Both the position numbers and the translations under genes were made by a program. The notes under the pieces are model-generated. The model ran no database searches. It saw nothing but the letters and a program-made list of their open reading frames with translations, and was not told where the DNA came from. This document shows positions 53,752 to 63,739 of a DNA stretch of 64,000 nt, piece by piece. Position 1 is the first letter of the stretch. Each line of letters opens with the position of its first letter. This DNA is from Rhodoligotrophos defluvii. GTDB taxonomy: Bacteria; Pseudomonadota; Alphaproteobacteria; Rhizobiales; Im1. The stretch is taken from the NCBI RefSeq assembly GCF_005281615.1, contig NZ_SZZM01000002.1, forward strand, positions 434,001 to 498,000, written 5' to 3'.

Positions 53752-56625
53752 ATGCTGACGATCGGCGCCATCACCTTTCAGACCGCGGCCGCCCTGTGGG
53801 CACTGCTGCTGCTGCCGATCATCTGGTGGCTGCTGCGGCTGACGCCCCCGCGCCCCGAACGGGTGAGCTTCCCGCCCATCCGCTTCCTGCTCGGATTGAT
53901 CGCCAAAGAGGAGACTCCGCACAAGACACCGTGGTGGCTCATGCTGCTGCGTATGCTGCTGATCGCCTGCCTCATCCTTGCGGTGGCCCGGCCCATGATC
54001 AACCGCAATGCGGAAGGTGTCGGCGGCAATGGCCCCCTGCTGATCGTGCTGGACGATGGCTGGGCCGCGGCGAAGGCATGGCCGGCGCGGCTGCGGACCG
54101 CCACCGAGGCGGTCGACCGGGCGCGCGAGCTGGACCAGCCCGTTCTGCTGGTCACCACCACCCCCAAGGATGCGCCCCCGCCGCTCGAGACCAAGGCAGC
54201 GGCCGACGTGGCCGAGACGATCAGCACCCTGCAGCCCAAGGCGCTCATCCCCGATCGCATGGGCCTCGCGCGCCGGCTGGCGGAAGGCTTCGACGGCAAC
54301 CAACCGCTCGATATCCTCTGGCTCTCCGACGGGCTGGACTACGGTAATGCATCGAGCTTCGCGTCGGCCTTGCGCGCCCTGGGCGGCGGCTCGCAAGTGA
54401 GGGCGCTGGTGCCCCCGGCCAGTGAGCCGTCGCTTGCCGTCGGCGCGCCGCAGCTGGCCGGCGAGGGCCTCGCAATCGCCGCCGCCCGCTCGACGGCCGC
54501 CGGCGAGCAGACCGTCACCGCCCGGGCGCTTGCCGGCAACGGCCGCAGCCTCGCCGAGCAGATCTTGCGGTTCGGCAATGGCGAGACCCGCGCCACCGCC
54601 ACAATGGAACTGCCGCTGCAGCTTCGCAACGAAGTGGCGCGTATCGACATTCGCGGCGAGCGTAGTGCCGGTGCCGTCTACCTCCTCGACGACCGTTGGA
54701 GCCGCAAGATCGTCGGCCTGGATGCGGCAGGCTCGATCGAGGCCAACCAGCCGCTGCTCTCTCCGCTTTACTATGTGACCCGCGCGCTCGAACCTTATGC
54801 GGAGCTGCGCACCATCGGCGACGGCATCGCGACGGAAACCGGCAGCACCAATCTGAGCACGGCTCTGCAAGGCGGCCTGTCCATGCTGATGCTGGCCGAT
54901 ATCGGCCAGCTGCCGGTCGGTGACCGTGACGCCGTGCGCAACTGGGTCGAGCGCGGCGGCATTCTCGTGCGCTTCGCCGGCCCGCGGCTTGCGGCCGGGC
55001 ATGACGACCTGGTGCCGGTCGAGCTGCGCGAAGGCGACCGTGCCCTCGGCGGCGCCTTGACCTGGGAGGAGCCGCAGCCCATCGCCCCCTTCGAGGAGCA
55101 GAGCCCGTTTGCCGGCATCCCGGTCAGCCCCGAGGTCACCGTGGCCAAGCAGGTGCTGGCGCAGCCGACCGCTGATCTCGGCGCGAAAGTCTGGGCCCGC
55201 CTTGCCGACGGCACGCCGCTCGTCACCGCCGAGCGGCGCGGCAACGGGCTGATCGTGCTGTTCCATGTCACCGCCAACGCGGACTGGTCCAATCTGCCCC
55301 TGTCGGGTGTGTTCGTGGAAATGCTCCGGCGGATCCTCGATATGGCCCCGGGCAGCGTCGCATCCGGCGCGGCACCCGAAAGCAACCGGGCCGCCCAAGG
55401 CCAAGGCGAGAACAGCACCGCCGCATCCGGCGCCGGGGCGCTGGCGCCGATCCGCGTCCTCAACGGCTTCGGCGAGCTGGTCGATCCACCCGCCGATGCC
55501 CGGCCCATCCCCCTGGCCGCGTTCGACGAGACCCGGCCCGGGCCCCAGCATCCGGCCGGGCTCTATGGCCGCGACAGCCGCACCCGGGCGCTCAACCTCT
55601 ATGAAGACGCCCCGCAGCTCACGCCGATCGGCACATTGCCGACCGGCATCGCCCTCCGAACCTACCAGCCCGCGCAGACCGTTTCCTTTGCCGGGCCGCT
55701 GTTGGTGCTGGCACTGATCCTGTTCCTGCTGGACGCCTTTGCCGTGCTGCTCCTGTCGGGCTCACTCGGGCAGCTGCGGTCGCGCTTCGCCAAGCCTGGC
55801 GCAGCGCTCGCACTGGGCTTCCTGTGCCTCACAGCGCCTTCCGACCTGCAGGCGCAGACGAACGACAATGCCGTGCCCAACCAGGCCTTCGCCCTGGAGT
55901 CATCCCTCGACACCAAGCTCGCCTATGTCCGCACCGGCGATTCCGAGGTCGATCAGATCAGCGAAGCCGGGCTCACCGGCCTGACCGAGGTGCTGATGCA
56001 GCGCACCGCAGTGGAAGCGGCACCGCCCGTGGGCGTGGACATCGAGCGCGACGACATCGTCTTCTTCCCCATGCTCTATTGGCCCGTGCTGCCGGACGCG
56101 CCGGCGCTGTCGCCCGCAGCCTCCGCCCGGGTGGACGCCTACCTCAAGAACGGCGGCACCATCTTGTTCGACACACGCGATCATCAGAGCAACGTGCAAA
56201 GCCTTGCGGGCGGCGTCAGCCCAGCCACCCAGGCTTTGCAGCGCATTCTGGCCAATGTGAACGTGCCGCCGCTCACGCCGGTGCCGCCGGAGCACGTGCT
56301 GACCAAGGCCTTCTACCTCCTGCAGACCTTTCCCGGCCGCTGGGCCGGCGGTCAGCTATGGGTGGAAGCGGGTGGCGGCGCCACGCCCGAAGGCTCCGCC
56401 AATTTCGACGGTGTCTCCTCGGTCATCATCGGCGCCAACGACTATGCGGCCGCCTGGGCGCTGAATGTCGATGGCCAGCCCATGTTCCCGGCGGTTCCCG
56501 GTGGCGCTCGCCAGCGGGAGATGGCCTTGCGCAGCGGCGTCAACATCGTGATGTATGTGCTGACCGGGAATTATAAGGCCGACCAGGTGCATGTGCCGGC
56601 GCTGCTGGAGCGGCTGGGCCAGTGA
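53752..56625 (+). CDS. Membrane protein with BatA-like head and DUF4159 tail, 957 aa
   Basis: Large inner-membrane protein. Residues 1-90: two helices and the BatA/TIGR02226 N-terminal pattern (LWALLLLPIIWWLLRLTPP, FPPIRFL). Then VWA-like (about 95-230) and glutamine-amidotransferase-like regions facing the periplasm, two further helices at about 645-700 (LLVLALILFLLDAFAVLLL), and DUF4159 (about 725-950; DDIVFFPMLYWPVLPD). Third gene of the MoxR operon. Role probably envelope-related, unproven. Confidence 0.9.
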   Translation: MLTIGAITFQTAAALWALLLLPIIWWLLRLTPPRPERVSFPPIRFLLGLIAKEETPHKTPWWLMLLRMLLIACLILAVARPMINRNAEGVGGNGPLLIVLDDGWAAAKAWPARLRTATEAVDRARELDQPVLLVTTTPKDAPPPLETKAAADVAETISTLQPKALIPDRMGLARRLAEGFDGNQPLDILWLSDGLDYGNASSFASALRALGGGSQVRALVPPASEPSLAVGAPQLAGEGLAIAAARSTAAGEQTVTARALAGNGRSLAEQILRFGNGETRATATMELPLQLRNEVARIDIRGERSAGAVYLLDDRWSRKIVGLDAAGSIEANQPLLSPLYYVTRALEPYAELRTIGDGIATETGSTNLSTALQGGLSMLMLADIGQLPVGDRDAVRNWVERGGILVRFAGPRLAAGHDDLVPVELREGDRALGGALTWEEPQPIAPFEEQSPFAGIPVSPEVTVAKQVLAQPTADLGAKVWARLADGTPLVTAERRGNGLIVLFHVTANADWSNLPLSGVFVEMLRRILDMAPGSVASGAAPESNRAAQGQGENSTAASGAGALAPIRVLNGFGELVDPPADARPIPLAAFDETRPGPQHPAGLYGRDSRTRALNLYEDAPQLTPIGTLPTGIALRTYQPAQTVSFAGPLLVLALILFLLDAFAVLLLSGSLGQLRSRFAKPGAALALGFLCLTAPSDLQAQTNDNAVPNQAFALESSLDTKLAYVRTGDSEVDQISEAGLTGLTEVLMQRTAVEAAPPVGVDIERDDIVFFPMLYWPVLPDAPALSPAASARVDAYLKNGGTILFDTRDHQSNVQSLAGGVSPATQALQRILANVNVPPLTPVPPEHVLTKAFYLLQTFPGRWAGGQLWVEAGGGATPEGSANFDGVSSVIIGANDYAAAWALNVDGQPMFPAVPGGARQREMALRSGVNIVMYVLTGNYKADQVHVPALLERLGQ

Positions 56626-56644
56626 CGAAAGGTTTTTGCTCCGC

Positions 56645-58744
56645 ATGAACGGCCTTCCTTTCGATCTCGCGTTCTCATGGTCGCCCCTGGCGCCGGTATG
56701 GCTGATCGCCATGCTCGGCGGCCTCGGCCTCGTGCTGGTGCTGCTCGCCCTGTTCGCGCGCGCCCGCGGCGCGCTGCTGCGGCTGGCCATGCTGACGCTG
56801 CTGGTGGCGACCCTGCTCAACCCCTCCGCCCGGCGCGAGGAGCGCGACCAGCTGACCGATATTGCCGTGGTGGTGGTGGACGACAGCCAGAGCCAGCACA
56901 TCGGTGAACGGCGCGGCCGCACCCAGGCCGCCGCAGCCGCCGTGAACGAGGCGACACGCAGCCTGCCCAACCTCGAGCTGCGCACCGTCACCGTCCAGTC
57001 CGGCCTGACCAGCGCCGAGCGCGGCACCCAGCTGTTCAGCGGCCTCAGCACCGCACTCTCCGAAATCCCGCCCGACCGCTTCGCCGGGGCCATCCTCATC
57101 ACCGACGGGCAAGCCCATGACGTTCCGCAGGATCCGACGGGACAGGGCTATAACGGCCCCATTCATGCCCTGATCACCGGCAATCGTGACGAGCGCGACC
57201 GCCGCATCGTCATCGAGCAGGCCCCCCGGTTCGGCATCGTCGGCGAGCGCCAGATCATCAAGTTCCGCATCGAGCAGACCGGGCGTGATATTCCGCAAGA
57301 CGGCCAGGTGGACGTGGCGGTGACCGTCAATGGCGAGGCCATGAACGGCCTGACCGTGCCGGTGGGCCAGACGGTCGAGCTGCCTTTGACGCTCACCCGC
57401 GGCGGTCCCACCCTCACAGAGCTCACCGCGGCGCCCCTGCAGGACGAGCTGTCCCTGCAGAACAACAGCGCGATCGTGGAAACCAAAGGCGTGCGCGACC
57501 GCCTGCGCGTGCTGCTGGTCTCGGGCGAGCCGCATCCCGGCGAGCGCACCTGGCGCAACCTGCTCAAGGCAGACGCCTCTGTCGATCTCGTGCATTTCAC
57601 CATTCTGCGCCCCCCGGAGAAGCAGGATGGCACGCCCATCGGCGAACTGTCGCTGATCGCTTTCCCGACGCGCGAGCTGTTCTCCGAGAAGCTCGATGAC
57701 TTCGACCTGATCATTTTCGATCGCTACCAGCGCCGCGGCGTGCTGCCCGCCATCTATCTCGCCAATGTGGTGTCCTATGTGGAGCGCGGCGGCGCCGTGC
57801 TGCTGGCGGCCGGTCCGGATTATGCCTCGCCCCTCAGCCTCTACCGCTCGCCGTTGTCGACCGTGCTGCCCAGCGCACCGACCGGCGGTGTCACGATCGA
57901 GCCGTTCCGGCCGGGAATAACCGAAGCTGGCAAGCGCCACCCGGTCACCCGCGACCTGCCCGGTTCGGAACAGTCGCCGCCCAACTGGGGCCATTGGTTC
58001 CGCCTGATCGATGTCGACCAGACCGGTGGCGAGGCGTTGATGTCAGGCCCGCAGAACAAGCCGCTGATGATCCTGTCGCGCTATCAGGAGGGACGGGTCG
58101 CCCAGCTGCTTTCCGACCATGCCTGGCTATGGGCGCGCGGCTATGACGGCGGCGGTCCCCAGTCGGAGTTGCTGCGCCGGCTTGCCCATTGGCTGATGAA
58201 GGAGCCGGATCTGGAGGAGGAGGCGCTGATCGGCCGGCATGACGGCAACCGGCTCATTATCGAGCGCCGCACCATGGCCGATACGGTGAGTGACGTTACC
58301 GTGCGCGCCCCCTCGGGCGCGGAAAGCTCGGCCAAGCTGAGCGAGATCGAGCCCGGCCTGTGGCGCGGCGAAGTCCCGGTCAGCGAGGTCGGCCTGCATC
58401 GCTTGTCCGACGGCAAGATCGATGCGGTGGCCGCGGTCGGCAGCCCCGATCCCAAGGAAACCGCCGAGATCGCCGCCACGGAGGAGAAGCTCAAGCCAGT
58501 GACCGACGCAACCGGCGGCGGTATTTATTGGCTGGCGGACAATCCCGGCGAAAGCATCAGCGTGCCACGCTGGCGTAAGGTGGCGGAGGGCCGCGTCGCC
58601 AGCGGCTCAGGCTGGCTCGGGCTGCGCGACAACGGCGCCTATCGCTTGCGCGAGGTCACCGAGGTGCCGCTGTTCTCCACCTTGCTGGCGCTGGCGCTGC
58701 TCCTCGCCGTGATGGGCCTCACCTGGTACCGCGAAGGCCGCTAG
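56645..58744 (+). CDS. Membrane protein with periplasmic VWA/amidotransferase-like domain, 699 aa
   Basis: Start at ATG 56645 (AAAGG upstream); the frame opens at 56591 inside the previous gene. Two N-terminal helices (APVWLIAMLGGLGLVLVLLALF and another), a VWA-like region (AVVVVDDSQSQHI), a class I glutamine-amidotransferase-like region (about 300-480; LRVLLVSGEPHPGERTWRNLL, GGAVLLAAGP) and a C-terminal helix (LLALALLLAVMGLTWY). Last gene of the MoxR operon. Confidence 0.88.
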   Translation: MNGLPFDLAFSWSPLAPVWLIAMLGGLGLVLVLLALFARARGALLRLAMLTLLVATLLNPSARREERDQLTDIAVVVVDDSQSQHIGERRGRTQAAAAAVNEATRSLPNLELRTVTVQSGLTSAERGTQLFSGLSTALSEIPPDRFAGAILITDGQAHDVPQDPTGQGYNGPIHALITGNRDERDRRIVIEQAPRFGIVGERQIIKFRIEQTGRDIPQDGQVDVAVTVNGEAMNGLTVPVGQTVELPLTLTRGGPTLTELTAAPLQDELSLQNNSAIVETKGVRDRLRVLLVSGEPHPGERTWRNLLKADASVDLVHFTILRPPEKQDGTPIGELSLIAFPTRELFSEKLDDFDLIIFDRYQRRGVLPAIYLANVVSYVERGGAVLLAAGPDYASPLSLYRSPLSTVLPSAPTGGVTIEPFRPGITEAGKRHPVTRDLPGSEQSPPNWGHWFRLIDVDQTGGEALMSGPQNKPLMILSRYQEGRVAQLLSDHAWLWARGYDGGGPQSELLRRLAHWLMKEPDLEEEALIGRHDGNRLIIERRTMADTVSDVTVRAPSGAESSAKLSEIEPGLWRGEVPVSEVGLHRLSDGKIDAVAAVGSPDPKETAEIAATEEKLKPVTDATGGGIYWLADNPGESISVPRWRKVAEGRVASGSGWLGLRDNGAYRLREVTEVPLFSTLLALALLLAVMGLTWYREGR

Positions 58745-58898
58745 GCTTTTCGCTTGAGTACATCAGCCGGTGCCCCGTCCCGACATCCATGTCGTCATTG
58801 CCGCGCTTGACGCGGCAATCCAGGGCTCCAAGGGAAAGCGCAAGCTAATACGGCGCCGGATACCCCCGGCTCGGTGGCCGGACATGACAGGCCCAACT

Positions 58899-59498
58899 TC
58901 AGGTCTCGACATGCGAAAACCCGTCCGCATGGACCTGGCCGCCCTGAGCCGGAACGGCCAGCGCCGAGGGCTCCCGGACTGCGCGCCACCGGTTGGGCCC
59001 GAGCACTAGGCCGCTCACGCCATCAAACGCATGTTGCACCAGTTCGCGATAGAGCAGCCGGTTGGGATCGACTGGTCCGGGCAGCGTCAGCCGCCCCTCC
59101 GGCACTTTGGAGAAGCCCACCCGCGCATAATACGGTGCATCGCCCACCAGGATGACCAGCCGGTGGCCCAGGGCCGCCGCATCCGCCAGGGTCGACTGCA
59201 TCAGCTTCATGCCGATGCCGCAGTTCTGCAGGTCCGGGCTCACCGCCAGCGGCCCGAGCAGCAGCGCGTCCGTTCCCGCTGGCCCGATCTTCACCGGCGA
59301 ATACCAGATCGACCCGACGATCTCGCCAGCAAACCACGCCACCCGGCACAATTCGTCGATCGGCTTCTCGCCTTCGCGCAGCCGGTACGAGGTTTTAGCC
59401 TGGCGCCCAAGGCCGAACGCACGGTCGAGCAGCGCCTCGACCGCAGCATGATCGGAAGGTCCAAACGGCTTGAGAATGATAGGGGTCAGAGCATTCAT
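58899..59498 (-). CDS. GNAT family N-acetyltransferase
   Basis: 199 residues from ATG 59498 (ATG 59513 and 59567 also possible). GNAT features: DHAAVEALLDRAFG, GSIWYSPVKI, LLLGPLAVSPDLQNCGIGMKLM (acetyl-CoA loop) and LVILVGDAPYYARVGFSKV. This is the YhbS-like pattern. Substrate unknown. It runs opposite to both neighbours. Confidence 0.92.
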   Translation of the reverse strand: MNALTPIILKPFGPSDHAAVEALLDRAFGLGRQAKTSYRLREGEKPIDELCRVAWFAGEIVGSIWYSPVKIGPAGTDALLLGPLAVSPDLQNCGIGMKLMQSTLADAAALGHRLVILVGDAPYYARVGFSKVPEGRLTLPGPVDPNRLLYRELVQHAFDGVSGLVLGPNRWRAVREPSALAVPAQGGQVHADGFSHVET

Positions 59499-59755
59499 GT
59501 CCGGCGCGCCCATGGCAGAACAATTGCGGGAAGCATCGCGCCCCCCGCACGGGGCATCCCAGGACAACGATTAACGTGGATGCTTGTGCCGGACGCGACG
59601 GATTATTGATGCCGGCGCGGTCTTTCCGCGCAGGCCTCGGATCGTCGTCGCAATGTCACCGGCATCATGCGCAGCATGGACAAGCCTTTGGTCGACTGGA
59701 AATGCGCTCATATCATGAGGGCGGTAGTCCGTAAAGAACTTATAGGAGTGGCGTG

Positions 59756-60733
59756 ATGGGCATGCTGGTTGACGGACAGTGGCAGGACGTCTGGTACGAC
59801 ACCAAGTCGACCGGCGGTTCGTTCGAGCGCAAGGCCTCGGCTTTCCGCAATTGGGTTACGGCCGATGGTGCGCCCGGGCCGAGCGGCAGCGGTGGCTTCC
59901 CTGCTGCGAGCGGCCGCTACCACCTCTACGTGGCCCTCGCGTGCCCATGGGCGCACCGCACGCTGATCTTCCGCAAGCTAAAAGGATTGACCGAGCACAT
60001 CTCCCTCTCGATCGTTGATCCGCTCATGCTGGAGGAAGGCTGGGTCTTCTCCGACCGGCCCGGCACGCTGCCGGACATGGTAAACGGCACCCGGCGCCTC
60101 TACGAGGTCTACCGCAAGGCCGATGCCCACTACACCGGCCGGGTCACCGTACCGGTGCTGTGGGACAAGCAGCGCGGCACCATCGTCAGCAACGAATCGG
60201 CCGAGATCATCCGGATGTTCAACTCGGCCTTCGACGATCTCACCGGCAACACGCGCGATTTCTATCCGGAACCGCTCCGGCAGGAGATCGATGCGGTCAA
60301 CGAGCGGGTATACGAAACGGTGAACAACGGCGTTTACCGCGCCGGCTTTGCCACCACCCAGAACGCCTATGCAGCAGCCTTCGCCGCACTGTTCGATACC
60401 TTGGACTGGTTGGAGGATCGGCTATCGCGCCAGCCCGATCTGGTCGGCGACCGCCTCACCGAAGCCGACTGGCGCCTGTTCACCACCCTGCTGCGCTTCG
60501 ACGCCATCTATTTCAGCCACTTCAAGTGCAACAAGCGCCGGATAGCGGATTATCATGCCCTCTCCGCCTATCTGAAAAGGCTCTACCGGGTGCCGGGCGT
60601 GGCTGAGACGGTCGATATCGACCAGATCAAGCTGCATTACTACGGCAGCCACCGCACCATAAATCCGACCGGCATCATTCCCTTGGGGCCGGAGCTGGAG
60701 TTCATCGACCGGTCGATCAGGATCGATCCCTGA
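59756..60733 (+). CDS. Glutathionyl-hydroquinone reductase (Xi-class GST)
   Basis: 325 residues. The active-site Cys is in ACPWAHRTLIFRKLKGL, and VTVPVLWDK, IVSNESAEIIRMFN and the helical C-terminal domain follow (LVGDRLTEADWRLFTTLLRFDAIYFSHFKCN). Xi-class enzymes remove glutathione from quinone adducts (YqjG/ECM4). AGGAG fits ATG 59756 best; GTG 59753 and ATG 59762 are close alternatives. Confidence 0.95.
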   Translation: MGMLVDGQWQDVWYDTKSTGGSFERKASAFRNWVTADGAPGPSGSGGFPAASGRYHLYVALACPWAHRTLIFRKLKGLTEHISLSIVDPLMLEEGWVFSDRPGTLPDMVNGTRRLYEVYRKADAHYTGRVTVPVLWDKQRGTIVSNESAEIIRMFNSAFDDLTGNTRDFYPEPLRQEIDAVNERVYETVNNGVYRAGFATTQNAYAAAFAALFDTLDWLEDRLSRQPDLVGDRLTEADWRLFTTLLRFDAIYFSHFKCNKRRIADYHALSAYLKRLYRVPGVAETVDIDQIKLHYYGSHRTINPTGIIPLGPELEFIDRSIRIDP

Positions 60734-61207
60734 TCACCAGTGCTCCGCGACCGGCGCTTCGCCCAGATATTCCGCAACCCTGCGTCGCGTCGCCGGCGAG
60801 GTCTCAGCCGGAAGGGCGCGCAAGGGAAACAGGTCGGCCGCGGCGATCTCCGGAGATGTAACCGGCCGCCGCTTCCACTGATGCGCGTAATAGAGCGCCA
60901 CGTGATCGCCCGGCTGCGAGGCGAAATTGGCGAGGATGCCGACCAGCCGCGGCGGCTCCAACAAGGTCACCCCAACCTCTTCGTCGAGCTCGCAGCGCAC
61001 GGCATCGAGGCAGGTCTGGCCAGGCTCGACCCCTCCCCCCGGCAGCATCCATCCCGGCGTATAGGTGTGCCGGACCAGGAGCACGCGCTGCTCCGTGTCC
61101 GCCAGCAGGACTCGCACGCCGAGCGTCGCCCCCCGCCGCAGGCGGTGGAGCGGATGGATGACAGTACGCGCCAGCATCCGGGCCAGCGGTCTTGGCAGAG
61201 TGGCCAT
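60734..61207 (-). CDS. Nudix hydrolase with altered Nudix box
   Basis: 157 residues: basic start (RMLARTVIHPLHRLRRGATLGV), then GWMLPGGGVEPGQTCLDAVRCELDEEVGV. In the box, the usual Glu after GG-x5 is Gln and the Arg of RE-L is Cys, while the EExG metal ligands remain. Activity may therefore differ or be low. It converges with the GST gene, their ends abutting. Confidence 0.9.
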   Translation of the reverse strand: MATLPRPLARMLARTVIHPLHRLRRGATLGVRVLLADTEQRVLLVRHTYTPGWMLPGGGVEPGQTCLDAVRCELDEEVGVTLLEPPRLVGILANFASQPGDHVALYYAHQWKRRPVTSPEIAAADLFPLRALPAETSPATRRRVAEYLGEAPVAEHW

Positions 61208-61423
61208 TGAGGATCCTCGACGGGAGCCAGATCCTGCCTGCGCGCAACCCTGCTATGCAACGGTAGAAATCGGCTTGCGCACCGGCGGCCGGCGTAGTGA
61301 GAGTGGGGCCTTGCCCGTCGTGCTGCATCACGGCTCGGCTGAGGTCAAGAACGCGATTGGGAACGACCGCTGAAGCGAATGCATCTGCGGTCTCACGAGT
61401 CACCCTATGCCCTGCCTACATTC

Positions 61424-62362
61424 ATGACGGCCCCCTCCAGCACGACCAGCGAGAGCGCGACCAAGCCGGTGTGGCTGACGCTTGCACCCGTCATTTTCCT
61501 GCTCCTGTGGTCTGGCGGCTATCCTTCCATGAAGATCGGCATCCAATATGCCGATCCGTTCATGTTGCTCTTGTTGCGCTACTTCCTGATCGTGGTCGTG
61601 CTCGGCCCGGTGTTCCTGATCATGCGGCCGCCATTGCCCAGCACCGGCCGGCAATGGCTTCACCTCGCCATAACAGGATTGCTGCTGCAGGTCTTCTATT
61701 TCTCCCTCTGCTATTGGAGCGTCGCCCTGGGCCTCTCGGCGGGAGCCCTGGCCCTGATCTTGGCCCTGCAGCCCATTCTGGTCGGCCTGTTCGCGCCGTG
61801 GTCAACAGCCGAGCGGGTCACGGTGCTGCATTGGGTCGGCCTGGTGCTCGGCACGATTGGCGCCGCCGTGGTGATCGCCTCCCGTGCAACGGTCGAGGCG
61901 ACGTCCGTGCTCGGCATTGCATCCGCCCTTGGCGCGCTGCTGGCGATCACCGCGGCGACACTCTACGAGAAGCGGTTCGGCTCCAACCACCACCCGGTCA
62001 CGGCCAATCTGGTGCAATGCATTGTCGCTGCGGTGACCATGTTTCCGATCGCCTGGTTCCTGGGCGACATGCATGTGGAGTGGAGCCTGCCGCTCGCCGG
62101 CGTGCTCGCCTATCTGGTGATCGCCAACTCGCTGATCGCCATAACCCTGCTGCTGATCCTGGTGCGACGCGGCGAGGCGTCCAAGGTCTCGGCGCTGTTC
62201 TTCCTGGTGCCGCCGGTCGCGGCCATCCAGCTCTGGGTGCTGCTGGGCGAGACCATGCCGCTGATCGCCTGGTTCGGCATGATCATCGCGACCATCGGAG
62301 TGGCACTGGTCACCAACCCGCGCGCTCGGGCCCCCAAGCCAGCCGAACCGCCGAAGGTCTGA
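61424..62362 (+). CDS. EamA/DMT family transporter
   Basis: 312 residues from ATG 61424 (61379 is possible). Ten hydrophobic segments in two EamA repeats: FLLLWSGGYPSMKIGIQYADPF at the start and the second half LGALLAITAATLYEKRFG. It differs clearly from the EamA protein at 3369-4322. Substrate unknown. Confidence 0.92.
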   Translation: MTAPSSTTSESATKPVWLTLAPVIFLLLWSGGYPSMKIGIQYADPFMLLLLRYFLIVVVLGPVFLIMRPPLPSTGRQWLHLAITGLLLQVFYFSLCYWSVALGLSAGALALILALQPILVGLFAPWSTAERVTVLHWVGLVLGTIGAAVVIASRATVEATSVLGIASALGALLAITAATLYEKRFGSNHHPVTANLVQCIVAAVTMFPIAWFLGDMHVEWSLPLAGVLAYLVIANSLIAITLLLILVRRGEASKVSALFFLVPPVAAIQLWVLLGETMPLIAWFGMIIATIGVALVTNPRARAPKPAEPPKV

Positions 62363-62365
62363 AGC

Positions 62366-63607
62366 TCACTGCGGCACGGCGTCCCGATAGGCCGAGGTGC
62401 GCGCCGTGCCCACCTTGGCTGCGATTCGCCGCACCACGTCGGCCTGGCGCTTGAGCTCCGCATCCGACATGCCGGGGTAGCACGGCAGAACGATGAGGTC
62501 CGACAGCGCCTGCGCCGCGATGCGTGGCTCGAGCTCCGGCCGATCGGCGGGCGCCGGCACCGCCTGCGACCGCGGCAGGTTGGCCCCGTCAAACCCCTCC
62601 GCCCGCAATTCCTCGATGAAAGTGCGCGGATCATCCACCAGGATCGGAAACACCCAATAATCGCAATAGCTGTTGGCGCGGCCCGGCATCACCACCGCGT
62701 CGCCGATATAGCGGCGCAGGCGCTCGCCCCGGTCAGTACGCTCCTGCAGCACCTCCTCGCGGAAGGTGCGTATGCGGCGGTCCATCAGCGCCAGCATTCC
62801 GTATGAGGGCTGATACTCCAGGAACTTCCGCTTCTTCAGATTGGCGACGTTTCGCACCCGCTCGCTGACGGCGTCCTCGTAGTCCCGGCCGCGGGCATGG
62901 AAGAAGCGGTAGATCAGGCCCATCACCGGACGCGACGTGATGATCTTGAGGCCGGCGAACTGCGCCACCCGCTTCAGCTGTGCCTTCTCCGGCTGCACGG
63001 GCCAGCCCGCCTGTATCGCGCGCATGCGCTCAAGCAAGGCGGGGTCGCGCACCTTGATCAGCGCGCCCCCGAGCGCGGTTGCGGTCTTCAACGGCCCGAA
63101 CGAAAACATGCAGACATCGGCTTTGGGATGGCCAGGATACCGACGGCCGGCAAAAGCCTGCGCGCAGTCCTCCACGACCAGCAGGCCGTGCTCCCGGGCA
63201 AGGGTGAAGATCGGGTCGAGTTCCAGGTGAGTGCCGAACAGATGCGCCACCACCAGAACCTTCGAGCGCGGCGTGATCGCGCGCCGCAGGCGGTCCAGCG
63301 ATGGTCCCATATGCGCGATCTCCAGGTCGATCGGCACCGCCACCAGATCGTGCCACGCGACGATTCGCACCATGCCCCGCACGTTGAGCGCAGAGAACAG
63401 GATCTCGTCGCCAGGCTGCAGCCCTAGCGCCGTGAGCAGGAGGTGAAAGCCCGAGCGGACGGAATAGGCGGCCATGGTTCCGCCGCCATCGGACCAGTAG
63501 CTCTCGACCTGCCGCGAAGCTTTTTCCCGGTCTGCGGGAAAAAGCCCGTGCCTCACCCCCGCCAATAGGTCGCGCCAGCCGATTTTCAGTTGAGTCCGCG
63601 CCCACAT
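62366..63607 (-). CDS. DegT/DnrJ/EryC1/StrS-family aminotransferase
   Basis: PLP fold-type I protein, 413 residues. Seen: YSVRSGFHLLLTALGLQPGDEI (PLP phosphate site), VVEDCAQAFAG (Asp for the pyridine N) and SFGPLKTATALGGALI with the Schiff-base Lys. Members make amino sugars for surface polysaccharides. The segment around the Lys is less canonical than in sugar-pathway enzymes. Divergent from the hydroxylase gene. Confidence 0.9.
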   Translation of the reverse strand: MWARTQLKIGWRDLLAGVRHGLFPADREKASRQVESYWSDGGGTMAAYSVRSGFHLLLTALGLQPGDEILFSALNVRGMVRIVAWHDLVAVPIDLEIAHMGPSLDRLRRAITPRSKVLVVAHLFGTHLELDPIFTLAREHGLLVVEDCAQAFAGRRYPGHPKADVCMFSFGPLKTATALGGALIKVRDPALLERMRAIQAGWPVQPEKAQLKRVAQFAGLKIITSRPVMGLIYRFFHARGRDYEDAVSERVRNVANLKKRKFLEYQPSYGMLALMDRRIRTFREEVLQERTDRGERLRRYIGDAVVMPGRANSYCDYWVFPILVDDPRTFIEELRAEGFDGANLPRSQAVPAPADRPELEPRIAAQALSDLIVLPCYPGMSDAELKRQADVVRRIAAKVGTARTSAYRDAVPQ

Positions 63608-63739
63608 CTGTTTACAGAACCTTTATAAATCTGCACAAACCGCTACAATTGTGCGATCACACCCGGTGGACACACATACATGCTCCGGGCGTCCAATGAC
63701 AGGTGATTTCCTGTCCGCGGCCCAAGGGTCTTGAGTCAC

